A stretch of 41,185 bases of DNA from Acidimicrobiia bacterium. Lineage in GTDB: Bacteria; Actinomycetota; Acidimicrobiia; Acidimicrobiales; Bin134. Location: NCBI GenBank assembly GCA_022819825.1, contig JAJEGM010000044.1:1-41185 (forward strand), given 5' to 3'. This document shows positions 28,398 through 36,643 of this stretch, piece after piece. How positions within the stretch are numbered: the stretch's first letter is position 1; each line of letters begins with the position of its first letter. The position numbers and the translations under genes were made by a program. Under the pieces are notes generated by a model that was not told where the DNA came from, ran no database searches, and saw only the letters and a list, made by a program, of their open reading frames with translations.

Positions 28398-29164
28398 CCC
28401 TGCCAGCCTGGGACGGACCTCGCACCGCCGTGGTCACCGGCGCGGGCTCCGGGCTGGGAACCGCTATCGCTCATCGCCTAGCCGCCGAAGGCGCCCACGT
28501 GGGGGTGACCGATGTGAACCCCAATACGGCCGCCTCGGTGGCCTCAGCCATTGTCGAGACCGGAGGTTCCGCCGTGGCCGTTGCCATGGACGTGAGCGAC
28601 CGGGCCTCGATTGAGGCGGGAATGAACGAGGTGCGAGCCGCGTTCGGCCCCATTGCGATTCTAATTAACAATGCGGGAATCAGCCCCTTTGAGAAGTTCC
28701 TCGACATCGATGGCGACGCGTTCGATCAGGTGATGGCCGTCAATCTCCGCGGGCCGTTCCAATGTTGCCAAGCAGTGGTGCCCGACATGATCGAGGCGCA
28801 ATGGGGTCGCATCGTGAACATCTCGTCGTCGAGCGCGCAAACCGGCAATGCCCGCCAGACTCATTACTCTGCGTCGAAGGGCGGGCTGATCTCGCTCACG
28901 CGCTCACTGGCCAAAGAGCTCGGCCGCAAGGGCATAACGGTCAACACCGTCTCGCCCAGCTTCATCGAAACCCCCTCGCTGCACGCTGCGGCCGAAACCG
29001 GCAACCTCGGCACCGGGATCGACCAGCACATCCCCACCACCCCCGTTCGGCGAGTGGGCAGGCCGGAGGACATCGCCGCCGCAGTGGCCCACTTGGTGCG
29101 CGACGAAGCCGATTACGTGACGGGACAGGTTTTCGGCGTCAACGGCGGCCGCGTAATCGTCTGA
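28394..29164 (+). CDS. Classical short-chain dehydrogenase/reductase
   Basis: A 256-residue NAD(P)-dependent SDR with an intact active site: cofactor motif TGAGSGLG, NNAG, catalytic Ser in NISSSSAQ and the YSASKGG Tyr-Lys pair. The C-terminal PEDIAAAVAHLVRDEADYVTGQVFGVNGGR block is classical FabG-like. Family chemistry is reversible oxidation of an alcohol to a ketone. The GTG start overlaps the SnoaL-like gene by four bases, and upstream in-frame starts lie inside that gene. A TetR gene converges on it five bases away. It could oxidise a hydroxyl introduced by the P450, which is inference from context. Confidence 0.92.
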   Translation: MTLPAWDGPRTAVVTGAGSGLGTAIAHRLAAEGAHVGVTDVNPNTAASVASAIVETGGSAVAVAMDVSDRASIEAGMNEVRAAFGPIAILINNAGISPFEKFLDIDGDAFDQVMAVNLRGPFQCCQAVVPDMIEAQWGRIVNISSSSAQTGNARQTHYSASKGGLISLTRSLAKELGRKGITVNTVSPSFIETPSLHAAAETGNLGTGIDQHIPTTPVRRVGRPEDIAAAVAHLVRDEADYVTGQVFGVNGGRVIV

Positions 29165-29169
29165 GCGCG

Positions 29170-29850
29170 CTAAAGGCGCTGGTTTGCAACGTGGTCGGGG
29201 ACGATGGCGCGGAGGCAGAACTCCCAGACTTCGTCGCCCATGATGGGTTGACGGGCGCCGACGTTGCGACCGGCGGTGAACGTTGCCGTTTGCACCAAGA
29301 GCGCGGCCATCCGACGAGGGCGGCCCGGGCGCACCAACCCCGCATCGGCGGCGGCCTCAACCACCTCGCTGATGTAATTGATAAGCGGGGCGAACGCCGC
29401 CGCCACTTCCTCGGGATGATCGACGAGGAGGCGGAAGGCGAATTCCGAGAACAACGGCTGCTTGGACACCCGGCTCGGGGCGCACAGGTCGTATAGGTCT
29501 CGAATAACTCGCTCCAAGCGGTCCAAGGGTTCGCCTTCAGACGATGCGGCGATGAGGCCGTCGACGGCCAGGCCCATTTCTTCTTCGAACAGCATCAAAA
29601 GGAGCTCGTACTTGCCATCGAAGTACTGGTAGAAGCTCCGCAGGGAATGGGGAGCGCGGTCCACCACCTCTTGCACCGTGAACTCGGTGGAGCCCTTGTC
29701 GTTCATAACGGCCCGGGCGGCATCGAGGAAATGCTGGGCTCGTTCCGATGCTCGCTCCCGCGCCACCCGGGTGGAGCGTTCGATCACCCGGTTTCGCCAC
29801 GCCGATTCGCCGCTTGGGGCCTCTGTCAGCGCATTCGATGCTCCCGCCAC
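29170..29850 (-). CDS. TetR-family transcriptional regulator
   Basis: A 226-residue regulator. The HTH lies at about residues 38-85 (AARAVMNDKGSTEFTVQEVVDRAPHSLRSFYQYFDGKYELL), with the usual TetR recognition pattern ending FYQYFDGK. The C-terminal helical domain would bind a small effector. It is divergent from the CaiB operon across 187 bases and is therefore the likely repressor of it. The GTG start has no clear ribosome-binding site and could be misplaced by a few codons, since the first 30 residues look poorly conserved. Confidence 0.88.
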   Translation of the reverse strand: MAGASNALTEAPSGESAWRNRVIERSTRVARERASERAQHFLDAARAVMNDKGSTEFTVQEVVDRAPHSLRSFYQYFDGKYELLLMLFEEEMGLAVDGLIAASSEGEPLDRLERVIRDLYDLCAPSRVSKQPLFSEFAFRLLVDHPEEVAAAFAPLINYISEVVEAAADAGLVRPGRPRRMAALLVQTATFTAGRNVGARQPIMGDEVWEFCLRAIVPDHVANQRL

Positions 29851-29875
29851 AGCCGCCCAGGGTACTCCAGTCCCC

Positions 29876-29912
29876 GAAAATGGGGCTACCGCAGGTGGTA
29901 AGGCTCATTTTC
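29876..29912. promoter_or_regulatory. Candidate TetR operator: inverted repeat GAAAATG-N23-CATTTTC
   Basis: Perfect seven-base arms at 29876-29882 and 29906-29912 lie just upstream of the TetR gene in the divergent TetR/CaiB region. The wide spacing is unusual for one TetR dimer, so these may be two half-sites or chance. Confidence 0.3.
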
Positions 29913-30037
29913 CCGCTCGTCAAGCAGGGTTCTTCAACCCCGTTTCGCCCCGACGAATAGTGGCATTATCAGACAACGGAAACTAGATTTTCACCCACCA
30001 AGAGTACCGACGCAGCGGCAATACCGAGGAGCAGGCG

Positions 30038-31258
30038 ATGACCCTACCGATGCACGGCGTCCGGATCCTCGAGGTGGCTGAACACACCTTCGTCCCCGCC
30101 GCATCGGCCCTTCTCGCCGAGTGGGGTGCGGAGGTAATCAAGGTCGAACACCACGAACGCGGCGACGCCATGCGAGGTCTGGCCTCAAGCGGCACCGTCT
30201 CCATCGGCGATGGGGCCCACGTGCTGCTCGAGCACTCGAATCGGGGGAAGAAGAGCATCGGGATCGACCTCACCACCGAAGCCGGGCTAAACGTGCTGTA
30301 TCGCCTGGCTGCGGTAAGCGACGTGTTCCTCACCAACAAGCTGCCCGACGTTCGGGCCAAGCTGCGGATTGACGTCGACGAGATCCGGCACCACAATCCC
30401 GACATCATCTACGTCCGCGGCAGCGGACAGGGAGCGCGCGGCCCCGAAGCGGGCAAGGGCTCATACGACTCCCTGGCCTATTGGGCCCGGGCTGGCATCG
30501 CCGCCGGACAGATGCCCGTCGGCAGCGAGGAGGTGCCCCCGCCCCCGGCACCCGCCTTCGGCGACTCCATCGGCGGGATGACAATCGCCGGCGGCATCAT
30601 GGGGGCACTGTTCCACCGTGAGCGCACCGGTGAGGCCACGGTGGTGGATGTCTCGCTGCTCGGCGTCGGCATGTGGTCGATGGCCGCCGCCATCGCCCTG
30701 TCGCTCCAGTCCGGCACCGCCTGGCGAGGCCGCCCGCCGGGCACCGCCATTCGCAACCCGCTCACCGGCTACTACCTCACGAGCGACGGCCGGGCCATCG
30801 CCCTCACTTGCCTGCAAGCGGCGAAATATTGGCCGGAGATGTGCCGAGTGCTCAACCGGCCGGATCTGGCTGCCGACGAGAGGTTCGCCGACACCGCGTC
30901 GATCACCGCCAACGCGCCGGCGGCGGCCGAGATCCTGGCCGAAATCTTCGCCACCCAGACCTACGAGGAGTGGATTGAGGTGCTCGGCGATTTCGCCGGG
31001 CAGTGGGCCCCGGTGCAGGACGCCCTTCAGGTGGCCGACGACCCGCAGGCGGTGGCCAACGAGTACGTGCGGGCCTACACCGACGTCGCCGGGGCACCCT
31101 ACCGACTGGTATCGCCGCCGGTGTACTACGACGGGGCCGCACCGTCGCCCCGCCGGGCCCCCGGGTTCAACGAGCACGGCGACGAGATCCTCCGCGACCT
31201 CCTCGGCCTCGACGACGAGGCGATCATTGACCTCAAGATCCAGAGCGCAGTGACGTGA
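30038..31258 (+). CDS. CaiB/BaiF family III CoA-transferase
   Basis: A 406-residue class III CoA-transferase, which moves coenzyme A between carboxylic acids and thereby activates an acid for catabolism. Seen: N-terminal GVRILEVAEHTFVPAASALLAEWGAEVIKVE, NRGKKSIGIDL, and the catalytic Asp at about residue 144 in KGSYDSLAYWARAG. The ATG is preceded by GAGGAG at seven-base spacing. It is the first gene of a rightward five-gene cluster controlled from a region shared with the TetR gene. Substrate unknown. Confidence 0.92.
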   Translation: MTLPMHGVRILEVAEHTFVPAASALLAEWGAEVIKVEHHERGDAMRGLASSGTVSIGDGAHVLLEHSNRGKKSIGIDLTTEAGLNVLYRLAAVSDVFLTNKLPDVRAKLRIDVDEIRHHNPDIIYVRGSGQGARGPEAGKGSYDSLAYWARAGIAAGQMPVGSEEVPPPPAPAFGDSIGGMTIAGGIMGALFHRERTGEATVVDVSLLGVGMWSMAAAIALSLQSGTAWRGRPPGTAIRNPLTGYYLTSDGRAIALTCLQAAKYWPEMCRVLNRPDLAADERFADTASITANAPAAAEILAEIFATQTYEEWIEVLGDFAGQWAPVQDALQVADDPQAVANEYVRAYTDVAGAPYRLVSPPVYYDGAAPSPRRAPGFNEHGDEILRDLLGLDDEAIIDLKIQSAVT

Positions 31259-31307
31259 ATTGGGCCCGAACGTAGAGTACGAGGACTGCTGACCGAGGAG
31301 CGCTTCC

Positions 31308-32618
31308 ATGCCGACCATCCGAACCGACGACCTCATTCTGGTCAGCGTCGACGACCACATCATCGAGCCGCCCGACCTGTTTGTGGGCCACATTGCTCCC
31401 GAATACTTGACTCGGGCCCCGCAACTGGTGCGCACCGACGAGGGCACCGACGTCTGGGAGTTCGGGGGGCGGTGTGTCGAGAACTCGGCGCTGAACGCCA
31501 TCGCCGGGCGGCCCAAGGAAGAGTTCGGGCTCGAACCCCAGGGGCTCGACGAGATCCGCCCTGGCTGCTACGACGTGAACGAGCGGGTGAAGGACATGAG
31601 CGCGGGCGGGGTGCTGGCGTCGATGAACTTCCCGTCGTTTCCCGGCTTCGCCGCCCGGCTGTTCGCCACCGACGACGAGGACTTCTCCCTGGCGCTGGTG
31701 CGAGCCTACAACGACTGGCACATTGACGAGTGGTGCGCGAGCCATCCGGGCCGCTTCATTCCCATGGCGCTGCCGGTGATCTGGAACGCCGAATTGTGCG
31801 CCGAGGAGGTGCGGCGGGTGTCCGCCAAGGGATGCCACTCGCTCACGTTCACCGAGAACCCCGCCGCTCTCGGCTACCCGAGCTTCCACAGCGAGTACTG
31901 GGATCCGCTGTGGCGGGCGCTGTGCGACACCGACACCGTGTTGTCGATCCACCTCGGTTCCTCGGGCCGGCTGTCGATCCCCGCCCTCGACTCCCCCGCC
32001 GACGTGATGATGACCCTGCAACCGATGAACATCCAGTCGGCGGCGGCCGATCTCATCTGGTCGCGGGTGACCAAGGAGTACCCCGGCATCAAGGTGGCCC
32101 TGTCCGAGGGGGGCACCGGGTGGATCCCGTACTTCCTAGAGCGCATCGACCGCGTGTACGAACTGCACAGCCCGTGGACGCTCCAAGATTTCGACGGCCT
32201 GTTGCCGAGCGAGGTGTTCCGGCGGAACTTCCTCACTTGCTTCATAGTGGACGACCTCGGCATCGAGCTGCGCCACCGCATCGGCGTGGAGAACATGGCG
32301 TGGGAATGCGACTATCCCCACAGCGACTCCACCTGGCCCACCGCCCCCGAACAGCTCATGGAGCAGTTCGTGCGCTGCGATGTGGGAGACGATGAAATCG
32401 CCGCAATGACGCATGAGACCGCGATGCGCTGGTACAACTTCGACCCGTTCACCCACATCGACCGAGCCAGCGCCACGGTGGGTGCGCTGCGGGCATCGGT
32501 GTCTGGTCACGACATCTCGATCAAGCCGCGGAGCAATCGACAGATCGCCCCCGACGAGAAGATTGAGCAGTTCCGCAAGCGCGCTCGCGCCGCCATCGAA
32601 GCCGGCATCGCGAGCTGA
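31308..32618 (+). CDS. Amidohydrolase-2 family metal-dependent hydrolase or decarboxylase
   Basis: A 436-residue TIM-barrel protein of the ACMSD-like amidohydrolase group, many of which are decarboxylases of aromatic or unsaturated acids. The N-terminal motif is SVDDHIIEPPDLF, a variant of the metal-binding ExHxxxP segment. Later ligands appear in SIHLGSS and in ECDYPHSDSTWP, the usual metal-binding Asp region. GAGGAG lies seven bases before the ATG. It is second in the CaiB operon, 49 bases after that gene. Such proteins accompany degradative pathways in actinobacteria; the reaction here is not determinable. Confidence 0.88.
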   Translation: MPTIRTDDLILVSVDDHIIEPPDLFVGHIAPEYLTRAPQLVRTDEGTDVWEFGGRCVENSALNAIAGRPKEEFGLEPQGLDEIRPGCYDVNERVKDMSAGGVLASMNFPSFPGFAARLFATDDEDFSLALVRAYNDWHIDEWCASHPGRFIPMALPVIWNAELCAEEVRRVSAKGCHSLTFTENPAALGYPSFHSEYWDPLWRALCDTDTVLSIHLGSSGRLSIPALDSPADVMMTLQPMNIQSAAADLIWSRVTKEYPGIKVALSEGGTGWIPYFLERIDRVYELHSPWTLQDFDGLLPSEVFRRNFLTCFIVDDLGIELRHRIGVENMAWECDYPHSDSTWPTAPEQLMEQFVRCDVGDDEIAAMTHETAMRWYNFDPFTHIDRASATVGALRASVSGHDISIKPRSNRQIAPDEKIEQFRKRARAAIEAGIAS

Positions 32619-32629
32619 AAGGACGAACC

Positions 32630-33859
32630 ATGGCCGACCCCACCGCCACGGTGCTCCGCCCCGCCGGGGTCCTAGATGTCGACAGCGGCGAGGTGCTCGC
32701 CGGAGCCGCCATCCGTGTCGAGGGCAACCGCATCGCCGAGATGGGGGATGTCAATGCCGATGCTCACGAGGTGATCGACCTCCCCGAGATCACCCTGATC
32801 CCCGGGCTGATGGACATGGAGGTAGACCTCGTTCTCGGAGGTCCCGGCGCGGGGCTGAGCGACCCCGTTCGAGTCGACCCGGTGAAGATGACGCTGCGGG
32901 CCGCGGCGAACGCCCGGCGAACGCTGCGCGCCGGGTTCACCACGGTGCGCAATCTCGGGCTGTTTGTGAAAACGGGGGGCTACTTGCTCGACGTGGCGCT
33001 CAGCGAGGCCATTGACGCCGGTTGGATCGAGGGGCCGCGTGTGGTGCCCGCCGGACACGCCATCGTCCCCACTGGAGGCCATCTCGATCCGAGCGCCCAG
33101 TCGGGGCTGGCGCCGGGCATCATGCCGCTCACCGTCGAGGAGGGGGTGGCCGACGGGGTTGACGAAGTGCGCAAGGCGGTGCGCTACCAGATCCGCCACG
33201 GCGCCCAGCTCATCAAGTGCTGTGCGTCGGGCGGGGTCATGACCCCCACCGGCCCGTCTGGCGCCCAGCAGTACTCGGCCGAGGAGTTCGCGGCGATCGC
33301 CGACGAGGCCCATCGGCGAGGCCTGAAGGTGGCCGCTCACGCTCACGGCGACACCGCGGTCAACGCCGCCCTGGATGCCGGCATCGATTGCATTGAACAC
33401 GGCTTCATGATCACCGCCCCCACCATCGAGCGGCTGGTGGAAACCGACACGTTCTTGGTATCGACCACGGCGCTCACCGAGAACTGGGACGTCTCGAACC
33501 AGCCGCCGGCTCTCCAAGCCAAAGCGAATGAGGTGTTCCCCAAGGCGAAGGCCTCGATTACCGCCGCCATCGAGGCCGGGGTGAAGATCGCGTGCGGTAC
33601 CGATGCCCCCGCGATCTTCCACGGTCGCAACGCGGAGGAACTCGAAGTGCTGGTGAAGCGGGGCATGAGTCCCCTCGGGGCCATTCGGGCGGCGACAACG
33701 GTGGCCGCTGACCTCATCGACCGGCCCGACCTTGGGCGGCTGGCCCCGGAGATGCTGGCCGACATCGTGGGCGTGCCCGGCAACCCGCTCGAAGACATCT
33801 CCGTTACCCGGCGCATGGCCTTCGTGATGAAGGACGGACGCGTCCACAAGCAGCCGTAA
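32630..33859 (+). CDS. Amidohydrolase (imidazolonepropionase/Xaa-Pro dipeptidase-like) with altered metal site
   Basis: A 409-residue amidohydrolase with a composite beta-sandwich at both ends and a TIM barrel between. The usual HxH metal motif after strand 1 (PGLIDxHxH) is replaced by PGLMDMEVDL, with Glu64 and Asp66 in place of the histidines. The other ligands are kept: Lys196 (LIKCCASGG), His237/His239 (AAHAHG), His257 (IEHG) and Asp325 (GTDAP). It may therefore bind metal differently or hold a single ion. The ATG follows an AAAGGA ribosome-binding site 11 bases after the previous gene. Third gene of the CaiB operon. Confidence 0.9.
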   Translation: MADPTATVLRPAGVLDVDSGEVLAGAAIRVEGNRIAEMGDVNADAHEVIDLPEITLIPGLMDMEVDLVLGGPGAGLSDPVRVDPVKMTLRAAANARRTLRAGFTTVRNLGLFVKTGGYLLDVALSEAIDAGWIEGPRVVPAGHAIVPTGGHLDPSAQSGLAPGIMPLTVEEGVADGVDEVRKAVRYQIRHGAQLIKCCASGGVMTPTGPSGAQQYSAEEFAAIADEAHRRGLKVAAHAHGDTAVNAALDAGIDCIEHGFMITAPTIERLVETDTFLVSTTALTENWDVSNQPPALQAKANEVFPKAKASITAAIEAGVKIACGTDAPAIFHGRNAEELEVLVKRGMSPLGAIRAATTVAADLIDRPDLGRLAPEMLADIVGVPGNPLEDISVTRRMAFVMKDGRVHKQP

Positions 33860-33876
33860 CGGCAAGAGGAGACCCC

Positions 33877-35178
33877 ATGGCTCATTTCCCGAAACCAGCC
33901 GAAGGCAGTTGGACCCAGCACTACCCCGGGCTGGGCACTGGGCCTATCTCGTACCGTGACTCGTTCGATCCCGAAATCTGGCAACAAGAGATAGACAGCA
34001 TCTTCACCAAGGAATGGCTGTGCGTGGGACGTGTCGAGCAGCTCTCCCGAGTCGGCAGCTACTTCACCAAGGAGTTCGAGTGGGCGAACCGCAGCCTCGT
34101 CATCGTCAAAGACCAGGGCGAAACCATCCGGGCGTTCCACAACATCTGCCGTCACCGCGGCAACAAGCTGGTCTGGCACGACTATCCCGGTGAGGAGACC
34201 TCGGGCTACTGCCGCCAGTTCTCGTGCAAGTACCACGCCTGGCGCTACGCCCTCGACGGGTCACTGGTGTTTGTGCAGCAGGAGGAGGAGTTCTTCGACC
34301 TCGACAAGGAGAACCTCGGCCTGGTGGGCGTGGCGTGCGACGTGTGGGAGGGGTTCATCTTCGTGAACCTCGACCCGCAGCCGTCCCAGACCCTGACCGA
34401 GGCGCTGGGCGACCTGGCTACCGGCCTGGCCGGCTACCCCTACGCTGAGATGACCCAGCGCTACAGCGTGACTTCGAAGATCAACAGCAACTGGAAGCTG
34501 TTCATCGACGCGTTCGTGGAGTTCTACCACGCCCCGATCCTGCACCAGCAGCAGTCGACTTCCGAGGAGGGCCAGAAGCTCGCCGCGTTCGGGTTCGAAG
34601 GGCTCCACTACGAGTTGTTCAGCCCCCACTCCATGGTGTCGTCGTGGGGCGGCATGTCGCCGCCGGCCGACCCGGGCATGGTCAAGCCGATGGAGAACTT
34701 CCTGCGCAGCGGGCTGTTCGGCCCGTGGGACAAGCCGGCCGTCGTCAACAACAACGAGAACTTGCCGCCCCTGGTCAATCCTTCGGGCCATCGGGCCTGG
34801 GGCATCGACTCGTTCTTGCTGTGGCCCAACTTCATGATCCTGATTTGGGAGACGGGCTGGTACCTCACCTACTCGTACTGGCCCGACAGCCCGAACTCGC
34901 ACACCTTTGAGTCTTCGCTGTACTTCGTGCCGCCCGAGACCCCCTCGCAGCGGATGGCACAGGAGTACGCGTTCTCGGTGTTCAAAGAGTTCGCCCTCCA
35001 AGACGCCAACACGCTCGAAGCCACCCAGTCGATGATCGAGACCGGCGTGGTGGACACATTCGTGCTGAACGACCAGGAGGTGCTGTGCCGCCACCATCAC
35101 GCCGCGGCGCGAGAGCAGGTGGCGGCCGGGCGACGGCCCGACTCCTATCCGTGGATGCCGGCGGAGGTGTCCGCATGA
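33877..35178 (+). CDS. Rieske ring-hydroxylating oxygenase, alpha subunit
   Basis: A 433-residue aromatic or related ring oxygenase. The Rieske [2Fe-2S] site is Cys91-x-His93 and Cys117-x2-His120 (CRHRGN...SCKYHAW). The mononuclear iron site in the C-terminal catalytic domain shows Asp211, Glu215, His218 and His223 (DAFVEFYHAPILH). Family chemistry is dihydroxylation, monooxygenation or demethylation of a substrate using electrons from a separate reductase, which is not encoded nearby. AGAGGAG precedes the ATG. The gene overlaps the next small one by four bases. It is fourth in the CaiB operon. Confidence 0.94.
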   Translation: MAHFPKPAEGSWTQHYPGLGTGPISYRDSFDPEIWQQEIDSIFTKEWLCVGRVEQLSRVGSYFTKEFEWANRSLVIVKDQGETIRAFHNICRHRGNKLVWHDYPGEETSGYCRQFSCKYHAWRYALDGSLVFVQQEEEFFDLDKENLGLVGVACDVWEGFIFVNLDPQPSQTLTEALGDLATGLAGYPYAEMTQRYSVTSKINSNWKLFIDAFVEFYHAPILHQQQSTSEEGQKLAAFGFEGLHYELFSPHSMVSSWGGMSPPADPGMVKPMENFLRSGLFGPWDKPAVVNNNENLPPLVNPSGHRAWGIDSFLLWPNFMILIWETGWYLTYSYWPDSPNSHTFESSLYFVPPETPSQRMAQEYAFSVFKEFALQDANTLEATQSMIETGVVDTFVLNDQEVLCRHHHAAAREQVAAGRRPDSYPWMPAEVSA

Positions 35179-35510
35179 GCGCCCCCCTGGCTCTGCCCGA
35201 GGAGTTCGCAGACCTGGCCCAGTTCGAAGACTGGGCCCTCGAGACGTGGCGGGAGCGGTACGAGAAGCGCTTGGCGTCGACGGTCGATGAGATGCAGGCC
35301 CTCTATGACGCCATCACCCCGCGAATCGAAGAGATCCTCTCCTACTGCGACCGCCATGACCTGGCCAAACTGCCCGATGAGGTGCGCAACCTGATGTTCT
35401 TGCTGTTCTCGCTGTGCGAGGCATCGTTGCCGGTGGAGATCTGGCGCCAGCCGAGAGTGCCCGATAGCGGCGCCGCCGACCTCACCATGGTGGCCGAGCC
35501 CCGACTGTGA
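35175..35510 (+). CDS. Small protein coupled to the Rieske oxygenase, function unknown
   Basis: An 111-residue acidic, mostly helical protein that I do not recognise. Its ATG overlaps the Rieske stop by four bases (ATGA), so it is probably translated with the oxygenase. It contains FEDWALETWRERYEKRL, a helix rich in Glu and Arg, and a conserved-looking LPDEVRNLMFLLFSLCEASLPVEIW segment. It does not resemble the NTF2-like beta subunit of Rieske oxygenases. A role as an accessory or stabilising subunit is inference from coupling only. Confidence 0.7.
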   Translation: MSAPLALPEEFADLAQFEDWALETWRERYEKRLASTVDEMQALYDAITPRIEEILSYCDRHDLAKLPDEVRNLMFLLFSLCEASLPVEIWRQPRVPDSGAADLTMVAEPRL

Positions 35511-35514
35511 CCGG

Positions 35515-35528
35515 GCCCCATGCGGGGC
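35515..35528 (+). terminator. GC-rich hairpin after the CaiB-Rieske operon
   Basis: GCCCC-ATGC-GGGGC forms a five-base-pair stem starting five bases after the last stop codon of the operon, followed by only TT. It is a weak terminator candidate. Confidence 0.3.
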
Positions 35529-35581
35529 TTACGGCATCAACGAGGCGAAGTGATCAAAGCCAGCTGCTAATTCGATCTGCG

Positions 35582-35659
35582 TGGCGCGCTTGGAGGGACT
35601 CGAACCCCCGGCCTTCTGATCCGTAGTCAGACGCTCTAATCCAACTGAGCTACAAGCGC
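35582..35659 (-). tRNA. tRNA-Arg (anticodon ACG), CCA encoded
   Basis: The minus strand folds into a full cloverleaf. The acceptor pairs GCGCTTG with CAAGCGC, the D arm is AGCTCAGTTGGATTAGAGC, the anticodon loop is CTACGGA between TCTGA and TCAGA, and the T loop is GTTCGAGTC. The middle of the anticodon loop reads ACG, for arginine CGN codons after A-to-I editing. The discriminator is G and the 3' CCA is encoded at 35582-35584. It lies between the CaiB operon and a leftward membrane-protein gene. No integrase or flanking repeat suggests use as an attachment site. Confidence 0.96.
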
Positions 35660-35715
35660 GAGCAGCAGCCAGTGTACCCGCCCCCTTGGCCCTGGTTGCT
35701 AGTGGTTTGGCGGGT

Positions 35716-36531
35716 TCAGGCCTCTTTGATCGAGCGGGTCACAATGACCCCTCCGACCAGGGCCACCAGCGGTCCGGTACTGAATACCCCGGTGTACCCC
35801 AGCACCGACATGGCCAACACATTCGAGCCAGCAGTCACAATGGCAATAACGCCTGCTGCCTGCGCCGCCAGAAGAAGGATCTGATGTCTCCGCTCTGGAA
35901 TTTGGGGTGGATTGGTCATCAGTTCAACTGCGACCACCAAGGCAATCACGCCCACGATGAGAATCGGAAAGCCGAAGAGCACGTCATCTTCCAGCCCGTT
36001 GCGGGGACCAGAATCATAAAAGCCGATATGGGGGCTGAAATAGGCAAAGCTGGACCAGTCAAGCCAGAACGAGGCCACGACGGCGAGGGCCGCTCCCAGC
36101 GCAAGCGGCATGGGCTGAGCCTCCAAATTGGGGTCGTCGTCTGATTCGAATGCCAGCAATAGCGCCCCCACCACGGCGGCGGCTGAAGCCCCCATCCCGA
36201 TCCAAACCCCAACTCCGAACTCTATGTCGTTCGGCCTCATGAGCGAGACAAAGATCAGTGTGATTCCAAGTGCACCCAAGGCTGCACCCAGGGTGACCCC
36301 AACGGACATCCGCTTCAGCAAGAACAGCAACCCCACAAGAAATACCGCGAGGCCGACGCCAAACGTTGACTGCCCGACACCGGCAATGTTGGGGAAGCTG
36401 TCCGGCCCTCCCACCAACCAGCTGAACAGCGTGGAAATCGCCATGACCAGCCCGCTGAGTCTGACGAGGAGCCGATTGGTGGAGGGGATCTCGAGTGAGC
36501 CCAGCATTCCGACGTCTTCTTCGTCGCTCAT
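35716..36531 (-). CDS. Multi-spanning membrane protein, function unknown
   Basis: A 271-residue integral membrane protein with about eight hydrophobic segments (for example LVMAISTLFSWLV, FGVGLAVFLVGLLFLL, LGAALGALGITLIFV, VVGALLLAF and VLFGFPILIVGVIALVV). The N-terminus is acidic and soluble (MSDEEDVGMLG). ATG at 36531 is preferred over a TTG at 36555 because AGGGGG lies six bases upstream. No family signature was recognised. It stands alone between the tRNA gene and a divergent monooxygenase. Confidence 0.75.
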   Translation of the reverse strand: MSDEEDVGMLGSLEIPSTNRLLVRLSGLVMAISTLFSWLVGGPDSFPNIAGVGQSTFGVGLAVFLVGLLFLLKRMSVGVTLGAALGALGITLIFVSLMRPNDIEFGVGVWIGMGASAAAVVGALLLAFESDDDPNLEAQPMPLALGAALAVVASFWLDWSSFAYFSPHIGFYDSGPRNGLEDDVLFGFPILIVGVIALVVAVELMTNPPQIPERRHQILLLAAQAAGVIAIVTAGSNVLAMSVLGYTGVFSTGPLVALVGGVIVTRSIKEA

Positions 36532-36643
36532 AGCCGCCCCCTTCCCGATTGACAACGCTCTCAGCCTACTCCCGCCACCCCTGACGGGGGTCTCGGTTCA
36601 AGTGCGTCACCCATAGCCCGGCTACTACTTCCGCAGGGAGAGA

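Noticed and set aside
35582..35659. tRNA-Arg as an integration site for a genomic island
   Set aside because: No integrase, no duplicated tRNA 3' end and no mobility gene was seen on either side.
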